NCBI RefSeq assembly: GCF_002420705.1
Contig: NZ_DIIM01000013.1
Location: 75,702-139,701 of the forward strand
DNA length: 64,000 nucleotides
Source of the DNA: Sphingobacterium sp. UBA5670
GTDB taxonomy: Bacteria; Bacteroidota; Bacteroidia; Sphingobacteriales; Sphingobacteriaceae
Direction of reading: 5' to 3'
How positions within the stretch are numbered: position 1 is the first letter of the stretch; each line of letters opens with the position of its first letter. This document shows positions 15,176 to 23,312 of the stretch, piece by piece. The position numbers and the translations under genes were made by a program. The notes beneath the pieces were generated by a model. The model made no database searches. It was not told the DNA's origin and worked only from the letters and a program-made list of their open reading frames with translations.

Positions 15176-16525
15176 ATGTTTGATAAAGTAAAGAATATAA
15201 TGGATTTGGCAAAATCAATAGACTTTGGCAAATTGGAAGAAATATCAAAGAAAGTGGATTTGGGAGCAGTGATGGATGCCGTATCAAAAATGGATGATAA
15301 GCAGCTCCATGGTTTAATGAAGATGCTAAGTGCTGGAAAGGAAAAAAAAGAATTACCTCCTATAAATGGTGATTTTTATGATATGGATAGCAAATTAAAC
15401 GAATCGGATCGTGCATTGCAATTGAAAGTAAGGGCTTTTATGGAGACCGAAGTCAAGCCAATAGTGAATAAATACTGGCTGAGAGATGAATTTCCTTTTG
15501 AAATTGTACCGAAACTAGCGGCTCTAAATATTTGCGGCTATACTTATGACGGCTATGGCTGTATGGGCGGAAGTTCTTTAATGGAGGGTGTTATAGCAGC
15601 TGAAATTGCACGTGTAGATGCGTCTGTTGCTACATTCTTTGGTGTACAGAGCGGCCTTGCAATGGGGTCGATTTATATTTGTGGATCAGAAGAGCAAAAA
15701 CAAGAATGGCTACCCAAAATGCAGCAGATGCAAATTATAGGTGCTTTTGGTTTGACAGAACCTGAAGTGGGCTCGGGAGCTGCAGGCGGATTGACCACAA
15801 CTTGTAAGAAAACAGCGGAAGGCTGGGTGTTGAATGGTCAAAAAAAATGGATAGGGAATTCGACGTTTTCCGATATCACCATTGTTTGGGCCAGAGACCT
15901 TGATGATGGGGAAGTGAAGGGTTTTATCATTCGAAAAGATAATCCGGGCTTTTCAGTAGAAAAGATTAAAGATAAGATGGCACTACGTATTGTTCAAAAT
16001 GGCCTAATTACGCTTGATAATTGTGTTGTTCCAGAAAGTGATCGTCTTCAGAATGCAAATTCTTTTAAAGATACAGGGAAGGTTCTTCAGATGACGCGGG
16101 CAGGGGTTGCATGGATGGCGGTCGGATGCGCGCGAGGAGCCTATGAAAATGCGCTGGATTATACACGTAAAAGAAAGCAATTTGGTAAGCCCATAGCCTC
16201 TTTTCAGCTTATTCAGAACCACCTGGTTGAGATGTTGTCTAATTTGACGGCGATGCAAACCCTTGTTTTTAGATTGTCTGAATTACAGGATGCTGGACAG
16301 CTAAGAGATGAGCATGCCTCCTTGGCAAAAGTCTTCTGTTCTTTGCGCACACGAGATATTGTTTCTAAAGCCAGGGAGGTGATGGGAGGTAATGGAATTT
16401 TGCTGGAGTATAATGTCGCACGGTTTTTGGCCGATGCTGAAGCTATATATTCATATGAAGGTACAAAAGAGATTAATTCATTGATTGTTGGCCGAAGCAT
16501 AACCGGATTCAGTGCTTTTGTTTAA
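15176..16525 (+). CDS. Acyl-CoA dehydrogenase with N-terminal helical extension
   Basis: FAD-dependent acyl-CoA dehydrogenase of 449 residues, closest in plan to glutaryl-CoA or short-chain enzymes. FGLTEPEVGSGAAGG (FAD/substrate loop), WIGNSTFSDITIVWAR, RKRKQFGKPIASFQLIQ and YSYEGTKEINSLIVGR are visible, with the catalytic base at Glu428. The core begins at about residue 70. The preceding segment, with DLAKSIDFGKLEEISKKVDL and MDDKQLHGLMKMLSAG, is an amphipathic helical extension not found in the standard enzymes of about 390 residues. The gene stands alone between terminators. The substrate is not fixed by the sequence. Confidence 0.88.
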   Translation: MFDKVKNIMDLAKSIDFGKLEEISKKVDLGAVMDAVSKMDDKQLHGLMKMLSAGKEKKELPPINGDFYDMDSKLNESDRALQLKVRAFMETEVKPIVNKYWLRDEFPFEIVPKLAALNICGYTYDGYGCMGGSSLMEGVIAAEIARVDASVATFFGVQSGLAMGSIYICGSEEQKQEWLPKMQQMQIIGAFGLTEPEVGSGAAGGLTTTCKKTAEGWVLNGQKKWIGNSTFSDITIVWARDLDDGEVKGFIIRKDNPGFSVEKIKDKMALRIVQNGLITLDNCVVPESDRLQNANSFKDTGKVLQMTRAGVAWMAVGCARGAYENALDYTRKRKQFGKPIASFQLIQNHLVEMLSNLTAMQTLVFRLSELQDAGQLRDEHASLAKVFCSLRTRDIVSKAREVMGGNGILLEYNVARFLADAEAIYSYEGTKEINSLIVGRSITGFSAFV

Positions 16526-16568
16526 CGGTACCCTGGCTGACTTGGTTCCGTGTGAATAACATATATAC

Positions 16569-16602
16569 ATAATAAGGCTTTGTTTTTACAAAGCCTTATT
16601 AG
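16569..16602. terminator. Bidirectional terminator
   Basis: The stem AATAAGGCTTTG/CAAAGCCTTATT with a 6-nt loop lies between the converging acyl-CoA dehydrogenase and META-protein genes. Confidence 0.85.
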
Positions 16603-16627
16603 TTAAATTTGGTATAAAAAATTTCCT

Positions 16628-17413
16628 CTATTTACGTTGAAAACGCATGATAGCAATGTCACCCATAATAAATGTTAGTGTATTTTCGCTAATACTATAA
16701 GTATTTACCTTTTCTAACGTTGAAAAAAAGGTAGCTTCCCCATTGCCTTCACAGGCCATTTTCGTTGACATAATCGGCCCAAAATTAATGGTATTTCCGC
16801 TTGTTTTAAATGTCATATTGTAATTGTTGCAGCTGCTGTTTCCGCTTACTTTACCACCGGCAGCATCAAATGTCATCGTTGGTTTGCGATTGGGATATAA
16901 ACCATCGAAAGCGATCCTTGGGCCGGATATATAATCAAGCTCCCAAGTTCCGCTAAGTGATTGCTTATTATCCTGAACCAACTTGAATTTTGCTAGGGGA
17001 GCCATTTTCGCTTTGTTCAGGCTAAGAATACCATCCCTAACCGTATAATTATCTGCAGCGATAAGGTTTTTGGATAATGCTTGTTCAATAGACATATCTG
17101 GACAGGCCATCATCGTGGACATACCCTGTGCAAATTTGATTCGTCCATTGTTTGACAAAGTCAAATCTCCACCTATGCCATTACAGCCTCCACTTGCACT
17201 GTAACTTTTTTCGTCCAGCTGGAGGTAGGGCATTTTGCCATTGATCTGATCCGCTACAGCTTGACCATTAATCTCAATTAATTGCCATTTCTTTCCAGTC
17301 ACAGCAGATATAGCATTGTCTGATTTTTGCTCATCAGCGTTTTTTTTAATAACTGAGCAGCTTCCAAGGCCAACGATCAACATGGCCAATATTCCGATAT
17401 TTCTAAAGTTCAT
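16628..17413 (-). CDS. Lipoprotein with two META (HslJ-like) domains
   Basis: Envelope lipoprotein of 261 residues; the signal peptide ends LGSC. Two META domains lie in tandem. The first is at about 38-145 (KKWQLIEINGQ, GGCNGIGGDLTL, MSTMMACPDMSIE) and the second at about 150-260 (GTWELDYISGPR, SSCNNYNMTF, MSTKMACEGNGE). Each has the family pattern of a cysteine-asparagine pair and a later MACP/MACE cysteine. HslJ of E. coli is a heat-inducible outer-membrane lipoprotein linked to novobiocin resistance; the function here is unknown. Confidence 0.85.
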   Translation of the reverse strand: MNFRNIGILAMLIVGLGSCSVIKKNADEQKSDNAISAVTGKKWQLIEINGQAVADQINGKMPYLQLDEKSYSASGGCNGIGGDLTLSNNGRIKFAQGMSTMMACPDMSIEQALSKNLIAADNYTVRDGILSLNKAKMAPLAKFKLVQDNKQSLSGTWELDYISGPRIAFDGLYPNRKPTMTFDAAGGKVSGNSSCNNYNMTFKTSGNTINFGPIMSTKMACEGNGEATFFSTLEKVNTYSISENTLTFIMGDIAIMRFQRK

Positions 17414-17485
17414 ATTTTAAATTTAACCTATTAACATCCTTTCTAACGTTTGGTTTGACAAAGTGCTACAAAAGTTTGTAAACAG

Positions 17486-17512
17486 CGAAGGCTTCCTGTT
17501 TGGAAGCCTTCG
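17486..17512 (-). terminator. Probable terminator after yidC
   Basis: The perfect 11-bp stem CGAAGGCTTCC/GGAAGCCTTCG has a 5-nt loop. The T-tract is weak in the minus direction. Confidence 0.7.
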
Positions 17513-17534
17513 TTATCAGTACGATAAAATCACA

Positions 17535-19358
17535 CTATTTATTTTTGTTTTGTTGTGCCTGTTGTTGCGCACGCATCATTTCTTCCATTTTTGTTTGGAA
17601 ACTTGATTTTTTCTCTGCTTTTGGATTCTTTTTATTTTCCTCCAGTTTAGCTAAGATTTTCTCATCATTTACCATGGAGCGGATAACCAACTGCGTCAAG
17701 AATGTAAATAATGCACTTAAGAAGTAGTAGTAGTTCAGACCTGCTGGGAAGCTATTCAAAACAAAGAAGAAAATCAATGGCATAATATAACCCATATATT
17801 TCATTTGTCCGGTAGCACCCGACGTAGCGTTGTTATACCAAGTAGTTAATAGTGTTGTCAATGTCATCAAGATACACATCAAAGAGATGTGGTTGAACGA
17901 TCCAAAAATAGGAGCGAATGTAAACAAAGTATCATAAGTTGACATGTCTTTCATGAACAAGAAACTTTGCCCTCTCAATTCAAATAAATTTGGAAAGAAG
18001 TAGAAAAAGGCAATCGTAAATGGCATTTGCAGTACAAGTGGAAGACATCCACCAAGCGGATTCACACCAACCTGTTTGTACAATTTCATTTGCTCTTGTT
18101 GCATCAACATTTGATTGTCTTCTCCTACCTTAGCCTTGATCTCGTCCAGTTGCGGTTTTAAAACACGCATCTTGGCCATAGAGACGTAAGACTTGTAGGT
18201 CATTGGAGAAAGAACCAATTTTAATAGTAATGTTAGTAACAAGATTACAATACCATAGCTCATATGGAAGCCGTCTAGGAAATTGAATGCAGGAACTGTA
18301 ATCCATTGATTGATCCAGCGCATTGGTCCCCAACCCATATTGATGATCGATTGATAATCGTTGCCCTCTGCTTTCAATACGTTGTATTGATTTGGTCCAA
18401 AGAAGAAATTCAAGGAATAGTTGTTGTCCTTATGATTATCAAATGCTAATTCTGCATTGGTATTATAGAATTTGATGATGTCGGTCTCTGATGCATGTTT
18501 TACATCCACTTTTGCATTGACAAAACCATCTTTGGCATTTAGGATACTGGAAAAGTAATGTTGCTTAAATGCAATCCATTGTACTTTTTTCTCCAATGCC
18601 TCATCAGCATCTTTTGATTCGGACAAATGGTCCACCTTATTGTCTTCTTTGTAATAAAGAGTAGATTTTTGTCTTTCAGACTCGATATTTTGCTCCTTTT
18701 GTCTCAACGTGGTATTCCAGTTAAGGGTCAACGTTTTTTGACTTTGTGGAATTAAGTTCTGAATTCCTTTTGTATTAATGTCTAATCCGACATTATAACC
18801 TTTACCAGCAATGGAATAAACATATTCAATATATTGGTCGGCACTGTAATTCAGTCTGAATTTTACGGATTGTTTACCTTCGCCAGAAACTTGGATATCC
18901 GAAGATTCAGTGTTGAAGTATAGGTCATTTGTTGATACATTTTGACCTGCTGCATTAAATTGAAATCCAAACTTGTTGTCGTCGCCATCAAAAAGCATCA
19001 AAGGTTTTCCATTGAAATTCTTTTCACCTTTTAGTTCGACGGATTTAACTTTACCACCTTTTGTGCTGATTTTGGCAATGATGGTTTCATTTTCAATCGT
19101 AACGACTTTCTCAGTTCCAAATTTTGTGGCACCAAAAGGCTTTTTCAGTTCGGCCGAATCAGCAATCACTGCTGTTTGTGCTGTTTTGGCTTTAGCCGTA
19201 GAGTCACTTTCGGCAGGTAATCCTTTTTCTGTACGAGCTTTAGCCTCTTGTCGCGCTTGTTCTTGTTTGATTTCTGATTCTGAAGGCTTCATCAGGTAAA
19301 ATGAACCAGTGATGATGGCAAACATCAGGACCAAACCAATTAGGGTATTTCTATCCAT
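17535..19358 (-). CDS. yidC: Membrane protein insertase YidC
   Basis: Inner-membrane insertase of 607 residues that works with SecYEG or alone. It has an N-terminal membrane anchor (LIGLVLMFAIITGSFYLM), a charged linker, a large periplasmic domain (about 80-350), and then the conserved five-helix insertase core (about 355-575) with GWGPMRWINQWITVPAF and VNPLGGCLPLVLQMPF. The positively charged tail, rich in K and Q, is typical of Bacteroidota YidC. It starts 39 bp after pyrG and is probably transcribed with it. It is not in the usual rnpA-yidC context. Confidence 0.95.
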   Translation of the reverse strand: MDRNTLIGLVLMFAIITGSFYLMKPSESEIKQEQARQEAKARTEKGLPAESDSTAKAKTAQTAVIADSAELKKPFGATKFGTEKVVTIENETIIAKISTKGGKVKSVELKGEKNFNGKPLMLFDGDDNKFGFQFNAAGQNVSTNDLYFNTESSDIQVSGEGKQSVKFRLNYSADQYIEYVYSIAGKGYNVGLDINTKGIQNLIPQSQKTLTLNWNTTLRQKEQNIESERQKSTLYYKEDNKVDHLSESKDADEALEKKVQWIAFKQHYFSSILNAKDGFVNAKVDVKHASETDIIKFYNTNAELAFDNHKDNNYSLNFFFGPNQYNVLKAEGNDYQSIINMGWGPMRWINQWITVPAFNFLDGFHMSYGIVILLLTLLLKLVLSPMTYKSYVSMAKMRVLKPQLDEIKAKVGEDNQMLMQQEQMKLYKQVGVNPLGGCLPLVLQMPFTIAFFYFFPNLFELRGQSFLFMKDMSTYDTLFTFAPIFGSFNHISLMCILMTLTTLLTTWYNNATSGATGQMKYMGYIMPLIFFFVLNSFPAGLNYYYFLSALFTFLTQLVIRSMVNDEKILAKLEENKKNPKAEKKSSFQTKMEEMMRAQQQAQQNKNK

Positions 19359-19397
19359 TTTTAATAATTAAACTTAATTAATTGTATCCTTCTATTA

Positions 19398-21008
19398 CTA
19401 CTTTGATTTCTTGTTGGCCAAAGCAGCGGCTACAAAGCTAACAAAAAGTGGGTGAGGATTTGCAACCGTTGACTTTAATTCTGGATGAAATTGTCCGGCA
19501 ACGAAAAATGGGTGGTTTTTCAATTCCACAATTTCAACTAATCCAGTCTCCGGATTGAATCCTGACGCAATCATTCCTGCAGCTTCATATTGTTTTAAAT
19601 AGTCATTGTTAAATTCATAACGGTGACGGTGTCTCTCCGAAATTTTTGTTTTACCATAAATGGCAAAAGCCTTGGTTCCTTTTTTAATTTCACAATCGTA
19701 AGCACCTAAACGCATGGTGCCACCCATATTGGTGATATTTTTTTGCTCCTCCATCAAATTGATGACTGGATTGCTCGTGTTGGCATCCATCTCAAAACTA
19801 TTGGCATCTTTTAGCCCCAATACGTTTCTTCCGAATTCGATGACCGAGCATTGCATACCTAAACAGATACCAAAGAAAGGAATATTATTTTCACGAACGT
19901 ATTGAATCGCATTTAACTTGCCATCTAAACCGCGTTCACCGAATCCTGGTGCAACCAAAACACCATCCATTCCTTTTAGCTTCTCAGCAACATTTTCCTT
20001 TGTAACACTTTCAGCTGCGATATAGCTCACTTTTACTTTACATTCGTTTGTGGCGCCCGCATGGATAAATCCTTCGATAATAGATTTATAGGCATCTGGA
20101 AGCTCAACATATTTTCCTACTAACGCAATGCAGATTTCACTTGTCGGATTTTTAAGCTTGCCTAAAAAAGCTTTCCAATTTTCTAGATTTGGTTCATTTT
20201 TATTCGGTAGCTTCAATTTAGTCAATGCTGTTTTATCGAGGTTCTCCTTTAGCATCAATAACGGTACATCATAAATCGTCGATGCATCTATTGATTCAAC
20301 GACAGCATTGATGTTGACATTACAGAATTGCGCTAATTTTTTACGGATTTCTTGTGATAATTTATGTTCAGTACGGCATACTAAAATATCAGGTTGTACA
20401 CCATATTCCAACAATGTTTTGACGGAATGTTGCGTAGGTTTAGTTTTAAGCTCGCCAGCAGCAGCTAGATAAGGCACCAAAGTTAAATGGATAACCAAAG
20501 AATTATTGGCTCCCAGTTCCCAACGCAGTTGTCTAACTGCTTCTACAAATGGTAAAGACTCAATATCGCCAACAGTTCCACCCAACTCAGTGATGATGAT
20601 ATCATATTCACCGGACTCGCCCAACAATTGCATTCTGCGTTTTATCTCGTCTGTGATATGGGGGATTACTTGAACCGTTTTTCCTAAATATGCACCTTCA
20701 CGCTCTTGTTGGATAACGTGTTGATAGATGCGGCCTGTCGTGACGTTATTTGCTTGTGAGGTAGGGACATTCAGAAAACGCTCATAGTGACCTAAGTCAA
20801 GATCAGTTTCGGCACCATCTTCCGTAACATAACATTCACCATGTTCGTAAGGATTTAATGTTCCCGGATCGATGTTAATGTAAGGGTCGAATTTTTGGAT
20901 GGTAACTTTATAGCCACGCGCTTGGAGAAGTTTAGCAAGGGAAGCAGCAATAATACCTTTCCCTAACGACGAAGTAACGCCGCCCGTAACAAAAATATAT
21001 TTAGTCAT
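19398..21008 (-). CDS. pyrG: CTP synthase
   Basis: Makes CTP from UTP, ATP and glutamine. The length of 536 residues is normal. The synthetase domain starts TKYIFVTGGVTSSLGKGIIA (P-loop) and includes FDPYINIDPGTLNPYEHGE. The C-terminal glutamine amidotransferase domain has FFGICLGMQ with the nucleophilic cysteine and GQFHPELKS with the His-Glu pair. It has its own exact -7 box and leads into yidC. Confidence 0.97.
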   Translation of the reverse strand: MTKYIFVTGGVTSSLGKGIIAASLAKLLQARGYKVTIQKFDPYINIDPGTLNPYEHGECYVTEDGAETDLDLGHYERFLNVPTSQANNVTTGRIYQHVIQQEREGAYLGKTVQVIPHITDEIKRRMQLLGESGEYDIIITELGGTVGDIESLPFVEAVRQLRWELGANNSLVIHLTLVPYLAAAGELKTKPTQHSVKTLLEYGVQPDILVCRTEHKLSQEIRKKLAQFCNVNINAVVESIDASTIYDVPLLMLKENLDKTALTKLKLPNKNEPNLENWKAFLGKLKNPTSEICIALVGKYVELPDAYKSIIEGFIHAGATNECKVKVSYIAAESVTKENVAEKLKGMDGVLVAPGFGERGLDGKLNAIQYVRENNIPFFGICLGMQCSVIEFGRNVLGLKDANSFEMDANTSNPVINLMEEQKNITNMGGTMRLGAYDCEIKKGTKAFAIYGKTKISERHRHRYEFNNDYLKQYEAAGMIASGFNPETGLVEIVELKNHPFFVAGQFHPELKSTVANPHPLFVSFVAAALANKKSK

Positions 21009-21076
21009 AACAATTAAAGGATTTTCAATTTTATGTGGTCAAAATGACCAATAATAGTTGCTCTATGTACGGGATA

Positions 21077-21084
21077 CAAAGATA
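21077..21084 (-). promoter_or_regulatory. -7 box (TATCTTTG) of pyrG-yidC
   Basis: Exact TAnnTTTG on the minus strand, 68 bases upstream of the pyrG ATG, giving a 5' leader of about 60 nt. Confidence 0.6.
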
Positions 21085-21131
21085 GCAATTTTTATTCAAA
21101 ATCAGAATTGAAGATCGATCGAATAATTAAA

Positions 21132-22220
21132 TTAAAAATAGATATTACCACGGCTATCTATTGTTGTCTTTAATTTGGGCTGCGTTTTCGACTTGATTTC
21201 AATGCGATAGAAATTATTGCTGTTTGAAAATACAATATCATAATTTTTACGTTCATTCATAATTTCAGGATATAATTTGCTTAACTCCTGAATTGACGTA
21301 GCATAACGCTTTTGGTCGTTTCTATAAATCTGTTGCAGGTAAAAGATATTCCAGGTCACTTTTTCAATAGCGAAGAATTGTTCATCGATCGGTTGCTGAT
21401 TTGCAGCATCGATAAATTTAATATGTCCCCATCGTTCGGGGTAATGCATATTAACAAGTCCAATAGGTGACCATACCCAATTCTCTTCAGGAAGAGTTTT
21501 GCCATTAGAGTCTTTTCTTTTGCTATACACTGTTTCACTGTTGTCATAATGCCACTGCACACGTGAGAAATTTATTTTCCAGATTTCATTCGGCTTAATC
21601 TGATTCCCTTCACCAAAATATTTAAGGCTCTTGACGGGTATTTTCATTTCTACTGTCCAAAATTCATCTTTGTCTTGAGGATGGTTGATGGAACCGGCAT
21701 GATAAACGGCGCTTTCAAGATCTTTTGTGTCCCAATTTAGGTTGGCCTTTCCGCCAAAGCGATAAGCTTTGGTCATTAAAAGATCCATGACGGTATTTAA
21801 AGCGTTTATTTCAATCTCTATATATTCTGGAGATAAAAGATTTGGTTTGAGAAAGATCTCGAAGTCATTGTCATGATAGATAATGGTATCTTTTTGTTTT
21901 AAATAGCCTTTGATATGAGGTTCTTGAAGCTTCGCAAACAGATATAGATTTTCTTTATCCCAAAGCATCTTTACTTTAGTTTCAAGTGTTGGAGCGGGTT
22001 TATTTGATCCCTCAATATCCTTGAATGAGTCTGTCCATGGAACCTTGGACCACGACGTCTCATTGTCCTTTCCATCGATCGTTATTGCATCTGTTACCGG
22101 GTGCACATAATAAGTTTGAGGAGGGGACTGTAACTGAAGAAATTCATTCACATTTCGCTGTGCAAAAGTAAATACTGGGTAGATAATAAAAGAAAGGATA
22201 AAAGCGATAATTTTCATCAA
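21132..22220 (-). CDS. Exported CBM9-like (carbohydrate-binding family 9-like) protein
   Basis: A protein of 362 residues with a signal peptide (IIAFILSFIIYPVFTFAQ). A CBM9-like beta-sandwich spans about 40-260: AITIDGKDNETSWSKVPW, KVKMLWDKENLYLFAKL, YHDNDFEIFLKP, and EENWVWSPIGLVNMHYPERW at the end of the domain. Similar proteins occur in many Bacteroidota, in xylan or glucan contexts or alone. The C-terminal 90 residues are not recognised. ATG codons at 22220 and 22217 are both possible. An exact -7 box lies 25 bp upstream. The ligand is unknown. Confidence 0.8.
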   Translation of the reverse strand: MMKIIAFILSFIIYPVFTFAQRNVNEFLQLQSPPQTYYVHPVTDAITIDGKDNETSWSKVPWTDSFKDIEGSNKPAPTLETKVKMLWDKENLYLFAKLQEPHIKGYLKQKDTIIYHDNDFEIFLKPNLLSPEYIEIEINALNTVMDLLMTKAYRFGGKANLNWDTKDLESAVYHAGSINHPQDKDEFWTVEMKIPVKSLKYFGEGNQIKPNEIWKINFSRVQWHYDNSETVYSKRKDSNGKTLPEENWVWSPIGLVNMHYPERWGHIKFIDAANQQPIDEQFFAIEKVTWNIFYLQQIYRNDQKRYATSIQELSKLYPEIMNERKNYDIVFSNSNNFYRIEIKSKTQPKLKTTIDSRGNIYF

Positions 22221-22245
22221 GATACAGTTTGATTTTTAACGGTAG

Positions 22246-22253
22246 CAAAGTTA
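22246..22253 (-). promoter_or_regulatory. -7 box (TAACTTTG) of the CBM9-like gene
   Basis: Exact TAnnTTTG on the minus strand, 25 bases upstream of the start. Confidence 0.55.
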
Positions 22254-22395
22254 GGATGAAACAATCTCAGGTTGTTTTTTGCTATTGTAATCATCTACGA
22301 TTCTACCTTTCAGATACGGTGTTAAAAGTAAGTAAAATGTTTTAGCGGGGCAAAAGGAGGGGGGTGATTTAAGGAACAAAAGATAATTGTCCTAA

Positions 22396-22434
22396 CTTTA
22401 TTACAGAAGGGTATTTGGTGTTTTTGTAATAAAG
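22396..22434. repeat. 9-bp inverted repeat between rplS and CBM9-like gene
   Basis: CTTTATTAC at 22396-22404 and GTAATAAAG at 22426-22434 are perfect arms 21 bases apart. No T-tract follows. It lies beyond the rplS terminator and could be an operator or a weak hairpin. Confidence 0.5.
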
Positions 22435-22447
22435 GTGGTAATGTTCA

Positions 22448-22486
22448 ATAAAAAAAGGCTTTGAATAACTCAAAGCCTTTTTTTAT
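22448..22486 (-). terminator. Terminator after rplS
   Basis: The stem AAAAAGGCTTTG/CAAAGCCTTTTT has a 7-nt loop and tails on both sides. Confidence 0.9.
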
Positions 22487-22502
22487 GCTGTGGTAGTCGT
22501 AA

Positions 22503-22850
22503 TTAGATTCTTTTCGATTTAATACGAGCAGCTTTACCAGTAAGGCCGCGTAAATAGAATAATTTCGCGCGACGAACTTTACCGTAGCTGTTTACTACAA
22601 TTTTTTCAATGTTTGGTGAGTTTACAGGGAAAATACGTTCAACACCTACACCGTTTGAGATTTTACGAACGGTAAAAGTAGCGTTAGCACCTTCGCTGTT
22701 TAATTGAATTACTACACCTTGGTACACCTGAACACGCTCTTTATTTCCTTCGCGAATTTTATAATGAACGCTGATGGTATCTCCAGCTTTGAAAGCGGGA
22801 ATTTCATTCTTTACAACCGCTTGTTCTTCTACAAATTTTACTAAATCCAT
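22503..22850 (-). CDS. rplS: 50S ribosomal protein L19
   Basis: Ribosomal protein bL19, 115 residues, at the 30S-50S interface. FKAGDTISVHYKIREGNKER, VYQGVVIQLNSEGANATFTV, GVGVERIFPVNSPNIEKI and AKLFYLRGLTGKAARIK follow the family throughout. It stands alone; trmD, rimM and rpsP are not adjacent, as is common in this phylum. The upstream spacer has a near-match -7 (TAATATTG). Confidence 0.97.
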   Translation of the reverse strand: MDLVKFVEEQAVVKNEIPAFKAGDTISVHYKIREGNKERVQVYQGVVIQLNSEGANATFTVRKISNGVGVERIFPVNSPNIEKIVVNSYGKVRRAKLFYLRGLTGKAARIKSKRI

Positions 22851-23131
22851 GATTTCGAGTAATTATTAACGATTTATATCCTGTAAAAATCGGAATGCAA
22901 TATTACGACTTATTTTCTGAATATAAAAATACTTTTTTAAAAAACTATTGACTGATATTCAAATCGGATGCAAAGATATGAAAATGAAATGGATAATCTA
23001 AAGATATTTTGAATATTCCTTTGTGGGCTATATGGAATGGGTTTTTGGTTCTTAAATTCAATAGAATATGTGCTCTCTTTAAAAATATTCTGCAATCAAT
23101 CAGCTGTTTAGTAATTAATTTTCTGTAGGGT
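22851..23131. other. Intergenic region upstream of rplS and tRNA-Pro copy 1
   Basis: A+T-rich; divergent promoters for rplS and the tRNA lie here. A 92-codon minus-strand frame across it has no coding character. Confidence 0.5.
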
Positions 23132-23163
23132 ATTGACAAAATGGAAAAATGATTCGATATTTG
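23132..23163 (+). promoter_or_regulatory. Promoter of tRNA-Pro copy 1
   Basis: ATTG (23132-23135), a 20-bp spacer, then GATATTTG (23156-23163), one mismatch from TAnnTTTG. The 20-bp spacing is identical to that of the other two copies. Confidence 0.7.
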
Positions 23164-23176
23164 TGCCACACAAAAC

Positions 23177-23191
23177 AAAGGTGATACCTTT
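23177..23191 (+). promoter_or_regulatory. Leader hairpin AAAGGT-GAT-ACCTTT before tRNA-Pro copy 1
   Basis: Perfect 6-bp inverted repeat with a 3-nt loop, ending one base before the mature tRNA 5' end. It is also present before the other two copies. Confidence 0.65.
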
Positions 23192-23192
23192 T

Positions 23193-23266
23193 CGGGGTGT
23201 AGCGTAGCCCGGTATCGCGCCACATTTGGGATGTGGAGGTCGTAGGTTCGAATCCTGCCACCCCGA
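23193..23266 (+). tRNA. tRNA-Pro (anticodon UGG), copy 1
   Basis: A 74-nt cloverleaf. The acceptor is CGGGGTG/CACCCCG with discriminator A. The anticodon arm is CCACA-TTTGGGA-TGTGG with anticodon TGG. The T arm is GTAGG-TTCGAAT-CCTGC. CCA is not encoded (ACT follows). It is identical to copies 2 and 3. Confidence 0.97.
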
Positions 23267-23268
23267 CT

Positions 23269-23301
23269 AAAAAAGCTCTAACGAAAGTTAGAGCTTTTTT
23301 G
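23269..23301 (+). terminator. Terminator of tRNA-Pro copy 1
   Basis: The stem AGCTCTAAC/GTTAGAGCT with a GAAA loop is followed by T6. It is a perfect version of the hairpin found after all three copies. Confidence 0.92.
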
Positions 23302-23312
23302 TTTCCCCTTTT

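Noticed and set aside
14956..15231. 91-codon minus-strand frame opposite the acyl-CoA dehydrogenase start
   Set aside because: A shadow of the 5' end of the real gene plus the tandem-repeat spacer.
22945..23223. 92-codon minus-strand frame before tRNA-Pro copy 1
   Set aside because: It starts inside the tRNA gene on the opposite strand and would cover the tRNA promoter; no protein features.
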